This document shows, one piece after another, positions 30,751 through 38,929 of a stretch of DNA of 64,000 bases. The position numbers were made by a program, and so were the translations under genes. This DNA is from Trichodesmium sp050015995 (GTDB lineage Bacteria; Cyanobacteriota; Cyanobacteriia; Cyanobacteriales; Microcoleaceae): the NCBI RefSeq assembly GCF_050015995.1, contig NZ_JBNHEP010000253.1, positions 28,082 through 92,081 of the forward strand, written 5' to 3'. The notes under the pieces are model-generated. The model made no database searches and had not been told where the DNA came from. It saw only the letters and a program-made list of their open reading frames with translations. The number at the start of each line of letters is the position of its first letter. The first letter of the stretch is position 1.

Positions 30751-31557
30751 TCAAATAACTTTAGATGACAATAGTTTGCGCAACCAAGTAAAAAAGTTTT
30801 CTGGTGGTGGGTTCAAGTCTATAAACTCTACTTTTTCTCCATCCAAACGACGAGCAATATTATTAAATTCTGAACCTGCTTGAGAAATATTTTCTGCTAA
30901 TACTAAAGGTTCTCCTCGGTTAGTAGATACAATTACTTTTTCGTCATCTGGAATAATTCCCATCAGTGGAATAGCAAGTATTTCCTCTACATCTTGTACA
31001 GACATCATTTCATCAGCTTGCACCATCAGGGGTCTAATCCGATTAACTATTAGATGAATATTCCTGACATTATTTGCTTCTAGGAGTCCAATTACTCTGT
31101 CTGCATCACGGACAGCAGATATTTCTGGAGTTGTAACAATTATAGCTTCTTGGGCTGGCGCGATCGCATTCTGGAAGCCCTGTTCAATTCCAGCAGGAGA
31201 GTCGATCAAAATATAGTCATATTTTGGCATCAACATATTTACTAATTCCTGCATTTGTTGGGGAGTAACTACCTCTTTCATCCGGTTTTGAGCCGCGGGT
31301 AGAAGAGATAAACGGGGTTGTCGTTTATCCCTAACTACTGCTTGTTCAAGGCGACATTCTCCTGCTAAAACTTCTACTGCTGTATAGACAATTCTATTTT
31401 CCAAACCCAGAAGTAAGTCCAAATTTCTCAAACCGAAATCTGCATCAATTACTGCGACTCGGCGACCTTGTTGAGCTAAAGCCATCCCCAGGTTGGCTGT
31501 GCAGGTAGTTTTGCCCACCCCACCTTTACCAGAAGTAATCACAATAATTCTGCTCAT
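30751..31557 (-). CDS. minD: Septum-site ATPase MinD
   Basis: 268 aa. Deviant Walker A KGGVGKTT at residues 10-17, switch region DADFGLRNLD, Walker B YILIDSPAGIE, and a C-terminal amphipathic membrane helix (FFTWLRKLLSSKVI). It binds the membrane with ATP, recruits MinC and is released by MinE. Start ATG; 361 bases separate it from minC. Confidence 0.97.
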   Translation of the reverse strand: MSRIIVITSGKGGVGKTTCTANLGMALAQQGRRVAVIDADFGLRNLDLLLGLENRIVYTAVEVLAGECRLEQAVVRDKRQPRLSLLPAAQNRMKEVVTPQQMQELVNMLMPKYDYILIDSPAGIEQGFQNAIAPAQEAIIVTTPEISAVRDADRVIGLLEANNVRNIHLIVNRIRPLMVQADEMMSVQDVEEILAIPLMGIIPDDEKVIVSTNRGEPLVLAENISQAGSEFNNIARRLDGEKVEFIDLNPPPENFFTWLRKLLSSKVI

Positions 31558-31918
31558 AAGCTATTAGACATTAAGTAATTGTGTATAGTCAATTTTTGTT
31601 ACAATACAAAGGATAATTGTGTCAATAAAATTTGGTTTTTGCCAAATTAAGTTAGTTAGCAAAGACTTTAAAGCTGATACATTCTAAACTTTGTATGAGT
31701 ATTTTTCCCGCCTAAATTTTAACTGTTTATCTTGAGGCCATTAATTGCCAGAGATTAAAAATATAATTTTTAGAGATTTCTCATCTATATCCTAAATAAA
31801 TTTATCAAAATAATTGGGTCTAAAACTTCGCCTTAAAAGGCGAAATGTTTTTGGAGGGGAGCTTAAATCCCCATTACAAAAACAACTTCCGACTTCTGAC
31901 TTCTGAATTCTGACTTCG
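31558..31918. repeat. minC-minD spacer with inserted repeat
   Basis: The first half is AT-rich. At 31805-31885 there is the inverted copy of the 11943-12035 repeat (GGGTCTAAAACTTCGCC, CGAAATGTTTTTGGAGG) plus TCTGACTTC repeats up to the minC stop. The repeat may separate minC transcription from minD. Confidence 0.5.
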
Positions 31919-32710
31919 TTAACGATATATCTTAGCAAAATCTTTAGCTCTGCTAATGCGAATCCCTTGGTCTACCACATAAGCCACTTCAGGATAAAAT
32001 TGGGCTGGTGGTTTTTCTGGCCCACGAGCAACTTGATCGGCTATCCTAATGAGAGTAGGTTCCATTTGCAAAGTCATAATCATACTCTTAGAATTTCCTT
32101 TAGCACCTGCATGGACTACTCCCCGTAAACGACCCCATACAAGAATATCCCCATCTGCAATTACAGAGCCACCTGGATTCAGGTCTCCTACAATTATTAT
32201 GGTACCTGGATGCCGAATTTCTACTCCAGAACGTACAGTCATTTGTAGATAAAGTGGTTCAGCTAAAGGTTGAACTTTTTCTATAGGAGTTTGACTTAGG
32301 GTAGTCAAGGTAGATTTTTGTTCCACAGAATAGCCTACTGTAGCTGCTGCTACAGCAGTCTGACGACGTGATGTGCTAATTCTCTCTAATTTTAGTTCTA
32401 CTTCTAAGAGAGCTTCAGCTATTTGTTGGAGTTGACGAGTATCTAATAGGCGGTCAAATGCAATTAGTTCTACTTCTGTTTTTGGTTGCCAAAATCTTTC
32501 TCCCGCTTTGAGGCGTTGCTTTAATTGTTGCCAAATTTCTGTCCAAGTCATGGCTGTTGGACTTTCCATATCACCATGATTAGATTCTGGTGGCAATAGT
32601 AATAACAACTTTCCTTCCTCTGTTTTGAACCTGACTTGTAAGTTGGTACTTACTTCTTGTGTTGAGGTGGAAGTAGTTGAGACGGAAGCATCAGAAGCAT
32701 CAGAAGACAT
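31919..32710 (-). CDS. minC: Septum-site inhibitor MinC
   Basis: 263 aa. The C-terminal beta-helix domain is clear (SGVEIRHPGTIIIVGDLNPG, DGDILVWGRLRGVVHAG, then a final RGPEKPPAQ). MinC_N is replaced by a divergent N-terminus with a Ser/Thr-rich, probably disordered first 25 residues, as usual in cyanobacteria. It blocks FtsZ polymerisation away from mid-cell together with MinD. Confidence 0.94.
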   Translation of the reverse strand: MSSDASDASVSTTSTSTQEVSTNLQVRFKTEEGKLLLLLPPESNHGDMESPTAMTWTEIWQQLKQRLKAGERFWQPKTEVELIAFDRLLDTRQLQQIAEALLEVELKLERISTSRRQTAVAAATVGYSVEQKSTLTTLSQTPIEKVQPLAEPLYLQMTVRSGVEIRHPGTIIIVGDLNPGGSVIADGDILVWGRLRGVVHAGAKGNSKSMIMTLQMEPTLIRIADQVARGPEKPPAQFYPEVAYVVDQGIRISRAKDFAKIYR

Positions 32711-32933
32711 AAAGTATGGGATGTTTTTTATCTTTTCCTATAGGCAAACTATCCTATCATATCAGTCATTTAGTTAAGAGTTCTGTTATGGGAGTCAGGA
32801 GTCAAGATTCAGGAGTCAGGAGTCAGAAGCGACTTTTAAGGTACTCTTTACATATAAATAAATGGTCGTGACGATCGCGTAATGGTAGAGAGAGTGTGGG
32901 AAGTGTGGGAGGTGTGGGGAGTGTGGGAAGAAA
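32711..32933. repeat. Repeat-filled spacer
   Basis: Tandem GGAGTCAGGAGTCA (32790-32825) and GTGTGGGAGGTGTGGGG runs (32895-32930). No gene. Confidence 0.5.
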
Positions 32934-33599
32934 TTACAAAACATATATATCTTCTTGACGACTTTCTGTTGTCATGGCAAAAGGATTTATTTGAACAATA
33001 AAAAAATTGGCAATTAACTTTTTAAAGAAAGTAAGTTTTTGTTGGTCTGGTCTTTCAGGAACAAAACCTACTCCTGAGCGCGAAAAATCAAAATATCCAA
33101 GCATAGATCCTTCGGTGTTAGAGTAATCATTAAATAGTGTTGCAAAAGGAATTTCTCCGAAAGTATGCTGGATATTAAACTCAAATAGAAGTTTTTTATT
33201 GAAGGTCAATTTTTCATAACGCATTTTGGGAAAAGAATTATATGGATATTCGATTTCCAGAACATATTTATATGTGCCTCCATTTCCTGCAATTTATAAT
33301 TCAAATTTCTGAATAGGTAAGTTTTGCTATCTAGTTAAATCTTGCTGATGAAAAATTTCTGAGACTTGATAATATTTTCCAGTAGTTTCAAATTCTCCTA
33401 ATATAAATTTTTGGAGTTTATGCAAAACTTCAAAAACTGTTGTTTTTCCCGAACCATTTGCTCCTAATAGTAAATTTATATTTGATAATTTAATTTCAAA
33501 GTTAACCAGACATTTAAAGTTGTTGACATAAAGTTTTTTTAGCATTGGCAGAATTAATAATTTGGAAAAAAGAAGAAAGCACTTTTGGTATCTTGCCAT
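32934..33599 (-). pseudogene. AAA/SMC-like ATPase, two in-frame stops and 3' truncation
   Basis: Minus-strand reading begins KKLYVNNFKCLVNFEIKLS with P-loop GANGSGKTT and runs in one frame through two stops (TAG at 33327-33329 and TAA about 12 codons later) to MTTESRQEDIYVL. Intact relatives are ATP-binding proteins of 350-400 aa with an ABC-type signature and Walker B in the C-terminal half (family knowledge). Here those parts are missing and a GTGTGGGAG repeat follows. The break pattern, same frame with point stops, matches other decayed genes in the window. Confidence 0.8.
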
Positions 33600-33711
33600 T
33601 ATGCAATACTACACAAGATGGAAAAATGCTTTTTTTGAGGTAAAAATTTATTTATCTCAAACTATTTATCTTAATTTTTAAATTTTGATTTTTGACCTAA
33701 TTTTGTACTCT

Positions 33712-34446
33712 TTAAAAAGATTCTTTAAATGGTCTTAAGTCAAGTTCGTGAGTCCATGCACTCGAATGTTGTTGGTGAATTGCCCAATAGGTTTCTGCAA
33801 TAGCTTCAAGTTGTAATAAACCCTCCTTACCTTTTTGGGAAACAAAATTTGGGAACTTTGTGCGAGACATTTCCCCATCAATAACACCATCAATAATTAC
33901 ATGAGCAACATGAATACCTTCGGCACCAAATTCTCGCGCCATCCCTTGAGCTAATGCTCTCAAACCTGCTTTTGCTACACCGAAAGCTGTAAAAGGTGGT
34001 TTTCCTCTTAAGGAAGCAGTCGCTCCTGTAAAAATCAGAGTACCTTGTTGTCGCTTTTTCATGGTAGCGATCGCTTGTTTGCCAAATAAAAATCCACCAA
34101 AACAATTTTGTTGCCAAAGGTTGATAAAAGTTTCGCTGTCTGTTTCTAATAGGGGTGAAGGAATGTTGTTACCAGCATTGTAGACAGCAATATCAAGAGG
34201 ATAACTTTCTTTGTCCACAACTCTAAATAGTTGTTCGACATCTTGTTCGACTGTTGCATCAGTAACAACCGCAGTTGCGGTACTCCCTTGTTGTGCGATC
34301 TTTTCTACAATTAACTGTAGTTTATCTCCGCTACGGCCAGCAACAAAAACGTGCAAACCCTGGTTGGCAAAATATTTAGCAAGTGTCGCACCTAAACCTT
34401 CTTCTGAACCAACACCCATGACAACTGCTGCAGATTTTTCACTCAT
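33712..34446 (-). CDS. Short-chain dehydrogenase/reductase with Phe at the Tyr position
   Basis: 244 aa, Rossmann fold. The cofactor loop is GVGSEEGLGATLA, with NAG in VYNAGNNI and active-site serine region FTGATAS. The usual YxxxK reads F155-G-V-A-K159, so the catalytic tyrosine is replaced while the lysine is kept. A set of SDRs with AFxxAK is known to me, so this may be a natural subgroup rather than damage. Substrate unknown. ATG start. Monocistronic. Confidence 0.85.
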   Translation of the reverse strand: MSEKSAAVVMGVGSEEGLGATLAKYFANQGLHVFVAGRSGDKLQLIVEKIAQQGSTATAVVTDATVEQDVEQLFRVVDKESYPLDIAVYNAGNNIPSPLLETDSETFINLWQQNCFGGFLFGKQAIATMKKRQQGTLIFTGATASLRGKPPFTAFGVAKAGLRALAQGMAREFGAEGIHVAHVIIDGVIDGEMSRTKFPNFVSQKGKEGLLQLEAIAETYWAIHQQHSSAWTHELDLRPFKESF

Positions 34447-34642
34447 CTTATTTTCCTAAATAAAACTAATAATTTTGGACTACTGTTTAATACTATGTTC
34501 TTGAGGTATAGAATCTAGATTTAGATTTTAGATTTTATGGAAGCTTTTTGGCAGAATATTTATATTTTACGAACTGTAATTTCCCTATATCAATAGATAT
34601 AGCTAACATTCAATCTCCTGAAAAAAAATTTTTTCTACCCCC

Positions 34643-34747
34643 TTGACACCTTATGTATTATTTATGTAGCATATAAATGTGGCAGTTAAAGGAGAGGCGA
34701 ACAAACTCTAGAGAAAGAAGCCATATCTGCACCTTGAAAACTAAATA
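34643..34747 (+). promoter_or_regulatory. Leader 1: promoter-like box and rRNA-type boxA before RNA elements A/B
   Basis: TTGACA at 34643-34648 is followed by ATGTATTATTTATG and CATATAAA, then about 55 bases later by CACCTTGAAAACTAAAT (34730-34746). The latter resembles the boxA antitermination sequence of cyanobacterial 16S-23S spacers (GAACCTTGAAAACT; known). A second copy with the same layout is at 37621-37710. I infer a leader suited to transcribing long untranslated structured RNA. Confidence 0.55.
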
Positions 34748-34860
34748 ATTAATCGGAATTTTCACAAATATCTATCAGGTATAACAGCAGTAAGAAGTTA
34801 AATTATTGTTGTGAATAATGTTGATAATTTTTGTATAAGTCTAATAGTAATAGAGACTAC

Positions 34861-35005
34861 TATAGCAATTCCCATGGTCATAAGATAGATTTAATATCCC
34901 CCTAAATCCCCCTTAGAAAGGGGGACTTTGAAGGCTCCCTCCTTAGAAGGGGGACGGGGGGGATCTAAAACCGTACCTCATAGATTAAAGAAGTGCTACA
35001 CACCA
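34861..35005 (+). repeat. TATAGCAATTCCC repeat, copy 1
   Basis: Starts TATAGCAATTCCCATGG, includes CCCCCTAAATCCCCCTT and GGGGGACGGGGGGG, and ends ACCTCATAGATTAAAGAA. The second copy at 38930-39075 has the same order and lies directly before RNA element D. Confidence 0.7.
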
Positions 35006-35176
35006 TACAAAATCTATCTGAGTTGTCTATACTATGACTTGAAACTTGTGAAATTTGAAGTTATTTTAAATTCGATAAACTGCAATATTATTGGTCTTTT
35101 ATTAACGATCAATAAGTATACAATTAACTAGAAAAATATTCTTTTTTCTTCAGATAAAAAATTAGGAGGTGTTAAT

Positions 35177-35377
35177 ATGGTTCATATTAGATTTGAAGGG
35201 CGTTCTTATGATGTTACTGAAAATCAACTAGGCATTACAGAAAATATGAAAGAAAATGCTATTAAAGAACGTCTATCTCAATATTTTGATGTGGGTAGAG
35301 AACGGTTTAATTCCTACGTTTTAGACCATCGTCCAAGTGGGGATTTAATTGTTCGTCCTGAAGCAGTTTATGGTTAA
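35177..35377 (+). CDS. 66-aa protein of unknown function in the RNA-element operon
   Basis: 66 aa (MVHIRFEGRSYDV... ending IVRPEAVYG) with an unusually strong Shine-Dalgarno, TTAGGAGGTG, 6 bases before the ATG. Short strands and one helix suggest a small beta-grasp-like fold, but this is a guess. I know no function. It lies between leader 1 and RNA elements A and B, 14 bases before A, so it is probably co-transcribed with them. Confidence 0.75.
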   Translation: MVHIRFEGRSYDVTENQLGITENMKENAIKERLSQYFDVGRERFNSYVLDHRPSGDLIVRPEAVYG

Positions 35378-35391
35378 ATTAATTAGCTAAT

Positions 35392-35547
35392 GTTCCGCAC
35401 CCTAACTTGTAAAGCGTACATACATTTTGGTCTGCTAAACCAAAGGTTGTAGGTTCGAGTCCTACCATCCCCTCTTTAATATTTTGTGGGGGTGTAGCTC
35501 AATGGATAGAGCGTTAGTGTCAAACGCTTTATTGACTTGTGCGGAGC
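35392..35547 (+). ncRNA. RNA element A: Y-like stem closing a circularly permuted tRNA-like fold
   Basis: Outer stem 35392-35400 with 35539-35547 (9 bp, one G-U). Internal loop CCTAAC / TTGACTT. Inner stem AAAGCG 35411-35416 with CGCTTT 35525-35530. Inside, tRNA parts occur in permuted order: anticodon arm TTTGGT-CTGCTAA-ACCAAA, T arm GTAGG-TTCGAGT-CCTAC, acceptor 3' strand CATCCCC, a 15-nt linker, acceptor 5' strand GGGGGTG, D arm GCTC-AATGGATA-GAGC. The acceptor strands pair over 7 bp. Reading as a tRNA, the loop would give GCT (Ser-like). No free 3' acceptor exists, so it cannot be charged as it stands. I interpret it as a tRNA mimic in a Y-RNA-like molecule. Confidence 0.75.
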
Positions 35548-35558
35548 ATAATAATAGT

Positions 35559-35705
35559 GGTTAAAATTCACTTCGTGCCCTAACAAAAAAAGCTTACATA
35601 CTAGCTCATTTGGTAGAGCATTTGTCTCAAGAACAAACTGTAGCAGGTTCGATTCCTGCGTATGAATCAACAGCTTTTTTGACTTGTACGAAGTGATTTT
35701 TAACC
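35559..35705 (+). ncRNA. RNA element B: Y-like stem enclosing a tRNA-like cloverleaf (anticodon CAA)
   Basis: A 20-bp outer stem, 35559-35578 with 35686-35705 (one mismatch, one G-U). Internal loop CCTAAC / GACTT. Inner stem AAAAAAGCT 35586-35594 with AGCTTTTTT 35672-35680. Inside is a normal-order cloverleaf: acceptor CATAC/GTATG, D arm 35604-35619 with GG in the loop, anticodon arm 35621-35637 (loop CTCAAGA), 5-nt variable region, T arm 35643-35659 (loop TTCGATT). CAA would mean Leu, but real bacterial tRNA-Leu has a long variable arm, absent here. It lies 11 bases after element A, and its 3' edge abuts GNAT coding sequence. Confidence 0.78.
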
Positions 35706-35715
35706 TATTTCCGAC

Positions 35716-36579
35716 TTGCGACAAGATCTTAACGCTCCAGATGTAGACAAGGAGCGCGACATTCGCCTTTGGGAAGATGGAGACAGTAAGCTCATTGGTT
35801 TTGGGAAGCTATCAATAAAGGAATCAGTTGATGGTTATCTCTCTTTGAGAGTTCATCCGACTTTCAGAGGTGAAGGTATAGAGGAAGAAATCATTAACTG
35901 GGGCGAAAAGCAAATGCGGGAAGTCGCTACGAAAGGCGGTGCATCTGTTGTGAAATTGCGCTCTGCTAGTCGTGCTGACAAAACTGAACGTATCGCATTA
36001 TTAGAAAGTTGTGGTTTTACTCCACAGCGTTACTTTTTTGAAATGGAGCGATCGCTCACCGAACCAATACCTAAACCTGAGTTACCTATAGGTTTTACAT
36101 TGCACTCTCACTGCTCTCCACAGTTTTCTGGTAAGGTGGGTCAGCGACGGTTCCTAGAAGCATGGGTGGAAGCGTATAATCAAACATTTATTGACCATTG
36201 GAATTACCATGAAGTGACGGTTGAACAGGTAGAATATATAGTCAGTAACCCTAACTATAGACCAGATTTGACCTCAGTTGTAATTGCTCCTAATGGTAAA
36301 TTTGCAGCTTTTTGCTACTGTTGTACTTTCCCAGAAGAAAATGAGCACAAGGGAACGAAAGAAGGTTGGGTAGATACCCTAGGTACTCCCCGTGGTTTTC
36401 GTAAGTGTGGGTTAGGAAAAGCTATGTTACTTTCTGGAATGCAACGGTTACAAGCTGTTGGTATGGATAAGGCGTTACTTGGTGTTGATGCTGAGAACCC
36501 GTCGGGAGCAAATCGACTTTATGAGTCTGTAGGTTTCCGTAAAGTTCATACTAATATTGTTTATAGCAAAGAATTCTAA
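35716..36579 (+). pseudogene. Tandem-GNAT acetyltransferase copy 1, N-terminus missing
   Basis: Encodes 287 residues nearly identical in layout to the next gene, but homology starts at ISDLRQDLN, about 45 residues into copy 2. The DNA before that is RNA element B. The only nearby starts are TTG at 35716 or internal codons. The C-terminal GNAT domain is complete, with acetyl-CoA motif RGFRKCGLGKAML and the end SGANRLYESVGFRK. It may still be expressed as a shortened protein. The bases from about 35704 align with copy 2 from about 36690. Confidence 0.65.
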
Positions 36580-36585
36580 GTATCT

Positions 36586-37575
36586 ATGAAAACATTAGTG
36601 CTCCGTTCTTATCAAGGTGAAAGGGATCTAGAGGCGATCGCCGAACTTTTCCAAGCTTGTGAAATAGTCGATCGCCTAGATGACTGCGTATCTATTTCCG
36701 CTCTGCGACGAGCATTTAATACTCCAGCTCCAGATATAAAGAGCGAAATTTGTCTTTGGGAAGATGGAGATGGTAAGCTTGTTGGTTTTGGGAAATTATC
36801 AATCCAAGAATCATCAGTTGATGCTCATCTGTCTTTCAAAGTTCATCCTACTTTCAGAGGCGAAGGTATAGAACAAGAAATCATTAAATGGAGTGAACAG
36901 CGAATCCGGGAAGTGGCTATTCATACAAGTACATCTGTAAAGTTGCGCTCAGATAGTCGCGACACTCAAACCGAACCCATGGCATTATTAGAAAGTTGTG
37001 GTTTTACCCCAAACCGTTACTTTTTGCGTATGGAGCGATCGCTCACCGAACCCTTTCCCAAACCAGAATTACCCAGAGGTTTTACATTGGAGTCTCCTCT
37101 ATCCCAGCGGTTTTCTGGTGAAATTGGGCAGCAACATTTCCTGGAAGCATGGGTGGAAATGTTTAACCAAACGTTTATCGATCATTGGAATCACCATGAT
37201 TTGACAGTTGAGCAGTTGAAGCATGAAACAAGTCACCCCCACTACAGACAAGATTTGGATTTAGTGGCAATTAGTGCTAGTGATGGTACATTTGCTGCTT
37301 TTTGTTCCTGCTTTATTAATCCAGAAAAAAACCAGCAGAAAGGAACGAAAGAAGGTAAGATAGGTATTCTTGGTACTCGTCGTGGTTTTCGGAAGTGTGG
37401 GTTAGGAAAAGCGATGTTACTTTCGGGAATGCAGCGGTTACGAGATGTTGGTATGGATAAGGCGTTACTTGGTGTTGATGCTGAGAATATGTCGGGAGCA
37501 AATCGACTTTATGAGTCTGTGGGTTTCCATAAAGTTCACACCAACATTCTTTATAGTAAAGAATTTTCAGCATGA
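36586..37575 (+). CDS. Tandem-GNAT acetyltransferase copy 2
   Basis: 329 aa with two GNAT domains: a weaker N-terminal one (1-150, FRGEGIEQEII as the CoA loop) and a strong C-terminal one (160-325, RRGFRKCGLGKAMLLSGM, then NRLYESVGFHKVHT). The two-domain build is like mycothiol-synthase-type acetyltransferases; substrate unknown. It follows copy 1 by 6 bases, so they are a tandem duplication, roughly 70% identical by eye. ATG start at 36586. Confidence 0.85.
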   Translation: MKTLVLRSYQGERDLEAIAELFQACEIVDRLDDCVSISALRRAFNTPAPDIKSEICLWEDGDGKLVGFGKLSIQESSVDAHLSFKVHPTFRGEGIEQEIIKWSEQRIREVAIHTSTSVKLRSDSRDTQTEPMALLESCGFTPNRYFLRMERSLTEPFPKPELPRGFTLESPLSQRFSGEIGQQHFLEAWVEMFNQTFIDHWNHHDLTVEQLKHETSHPHYRQDLDLVAISASDGTFAAFCSCFINPEKNQQKGTKEGKIGILGTRRGFRKCGLGKAMLLSGMQRLRDVGMDKALLGVDAENMSGANRLYESVGFHKVHTNILYSKEFSA

Positions 37576-37620
37576 ATATTTCTAACTTTTGCATTCTTAA
37601 AAAAATATTTTCTCATCCTC

Positions 37621-37710
37621 TTGACAGTCATGTATTATTTATGCAACATAAAATATATAAGGTAAATAAAGAGGCAAAGCTGCCCGATCGCTGAACCTAG
37701 AAAACTAAAT
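37621..37710 (+). promoter_or_regulatory. Leader 2: promoter-like box and boxA before RNA element C
   Basis: TTGACA at 37621-37626, then ATGTATTATTTATG and CATAAAATAT, then GAACCTAGAAAACTAAAT at 37693-37710. It shares the order and spacing of leader 1, including a 14-base identical AT block. A short hairpin region (GGCAAAGCTGCC) precedes the boxA, where rRNA leaders carry boxB. Confidence 0.55.
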
Positions 37711-37833
37711 ATTCAATTTATGCTTTTAGATAATTTTTGAACTTAGTAAAATTCTATTACTTAATATGCCCTTTATACTTTTAATACTCAAGTTTTAACA
37801 GCTTGAATAGATTAAATAAAGCATAGAAAATTT

Positions 37834-37961
37834 CACTTCGCGCCCTAACAATGAAAGCTTACATACTAGCTCATTTGGTTAGAGCATTTGCCTGTCACGC
37901 AAGTGGTAGCAGGTTCAATTCCTGCGTATGAAACAACAGCTTTCTTGACTTGCGCGGAGTG
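37834..37961 (+). ncRNA. RNA element C: Y-like stem enclosing a tRNA-like cloverleaf (anticodon GTC)
   Basis: Outer stem CACTTCGCGC 37834-37843 with GCGCGGAGTG 37952-37961. Internal loop CCTAAC / TTGACTT. Inner stem GAAAGCT 37853-37859 with AGCTTTC 37938-37944. The cloverleaf is nearly identical to B outside the anticodon arm: acceptor CATAC/GTATG, D loop ATTTGGTTA, anticodon stem TTTGC/GCAAG with loop CTGTCAC, variable TGGTA, T arm GCAGG-TTCAATT-CCTGC. Compared with B, the anticodon stem and outer stem show paired, compensating changes. The anticodon loop matches tRNA-Asp, but the body does not. Confidence 0.8.
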
Positions 37962-37984
37962 ATTTTAATTCCTATCTCTTAAAA

Positions 37985-38150
37985 TACTTTTTCTAGTCAA
38001 GGGGAGATTGGATATGGCGTTAAGGAGCGGCTCTGCAGTCTTCGGGAGACCTCGTCATCCCATTCTATGGAAAGCTCCGCTAACGACCGCTTTTTTCTCC
38101 TTTAAAGGAGAGGCTTTAAACCTTAATTCTTCGGTAAAAAAAGTTTGTAT
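37985..38150 (-). repeat. ACCGAA-family repeat, inverted copy
   Basis: Reverse complement of the 8528 copy: CTCCTTTAAAGGAGAGGC then TTAAACCTTAATTCTTCGGT, preceded by an AACGACCGCTTTTTTCTCC segment. Confidence 0.6.
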
Positions 38151-38403
38151 TTTAGTAGTAATGATGTAAGCATTCAGCTATTAGCAGTCAGCTTGAGCGC
38201 AATAAAAATGAACGATGTAGCTCCATAGACTTTTAAGGTTAACTGATAGACTTTTACAGTAACTTTTAATTAGCATGAAATCTCGCTTATTACTTTTTCC
38301 TCTTTTAAAGGTAATGAAGCTGTTAACGTTTCGCGGAGCGACATGAAAAGCGCAGCTCCTCCGGAGGAGGCAAGAGGCAGTTACGACCCAGGAGGCTAGC
38401 TGA
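38151..38403. repeat. Repeat modules
   Basis: GTAAGCATTCAGCTATTAGC at 38167 and its inverse ending CTGAATGCTTAC at 38414-38425 bracket short palindromic modules (AACGTTTCGCGGAGCGACAT, CTCCTCCGGAGGAGG). No gene. Confidence 0.45.
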
Positions 38404-38811
38404 GAGCTGACCGCTGAATGCTTACATAATTTTACTCTACCAAGAAGTAATTGGACTCATGCTGCACATTTAATTATTGCACTTTGGTATTTGACTAATT
38501 ACTCAGAATCAGAGGCTATAAATTATATTCGCGATCGCATCAAAAAATATAACGCAGCAATGGGCATTCAAATGACTAAAAATAGTGGTTACCATGAAAC
38601 AATTACAATGTTTTGGGTGAAAAGAGTTCGGCAATATGTAGCTATTAATTCAGCCAACAATTATTTTGTATAAATGGCAAATAATTTAGTCAACCTTTAC
38701 GAAAATTCAGCTTTACCTTTTGAATATTATAGTAGAGAATGCCTAATGTCTTGGGAAGCTCGAAAAAATTGGGTAAAACTAGATTTGAAATCCTTTGACC
38801 AATTTCATTAA
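38404..38811 (+). pseudogene. Small conserved protein gene with one in-frame TAA
   Basis: The frame is open from 38404 and reads LPRSNWTHAAHLIIALWYL, then HETITMFWVKRV, a TAA at 38671-38673, then in the same frame ENSALPFEYYSREC and WEARKNWVKLDLKSF. The whole resembles a bacterial family of 140-160 aa with HEAHL- and YSRE(L/C)-type motifs and no known function. The N-terminus is lost into GCTGAATGCTTAC repeats. One base change explains the stop. Confidence 0.65.
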
Positions 38812-38929
38812 TAACTTTTAATTATCCTTAAACACTAATATTATGTCTAAATAACAAGTGATAAAAAAGTTTTTGTTTGTAGTAGGGCTTCAGCCCGATA
38901 GGCTAAAGCCCTACTACGAGCTTTTATTT

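Noticed and set aside
35428..35512. Two partial ordinary tRNAs side by side
   Set aside because: The end of the first and the start of the second pair over 7 bp as one acceptor stem, and both lie inside one closing stem, which favours a permuted single fold.
35595..35671. Ordinary tRNA-Leu(CAA) gene
   Set aside because: The body has a 5-nt variable region instead of the long arm of bacterial tRNA-Leu, a weak 5-bp acceptor stem, and is enclosed in a long stem.
37860..37935. Ordinary tRNA-Asp(GTC) gene
   Set aside because: Only the anticodon loop matches tRNA-Asp; acceptor and D/T arms equal element B, and the same closing stem is present.
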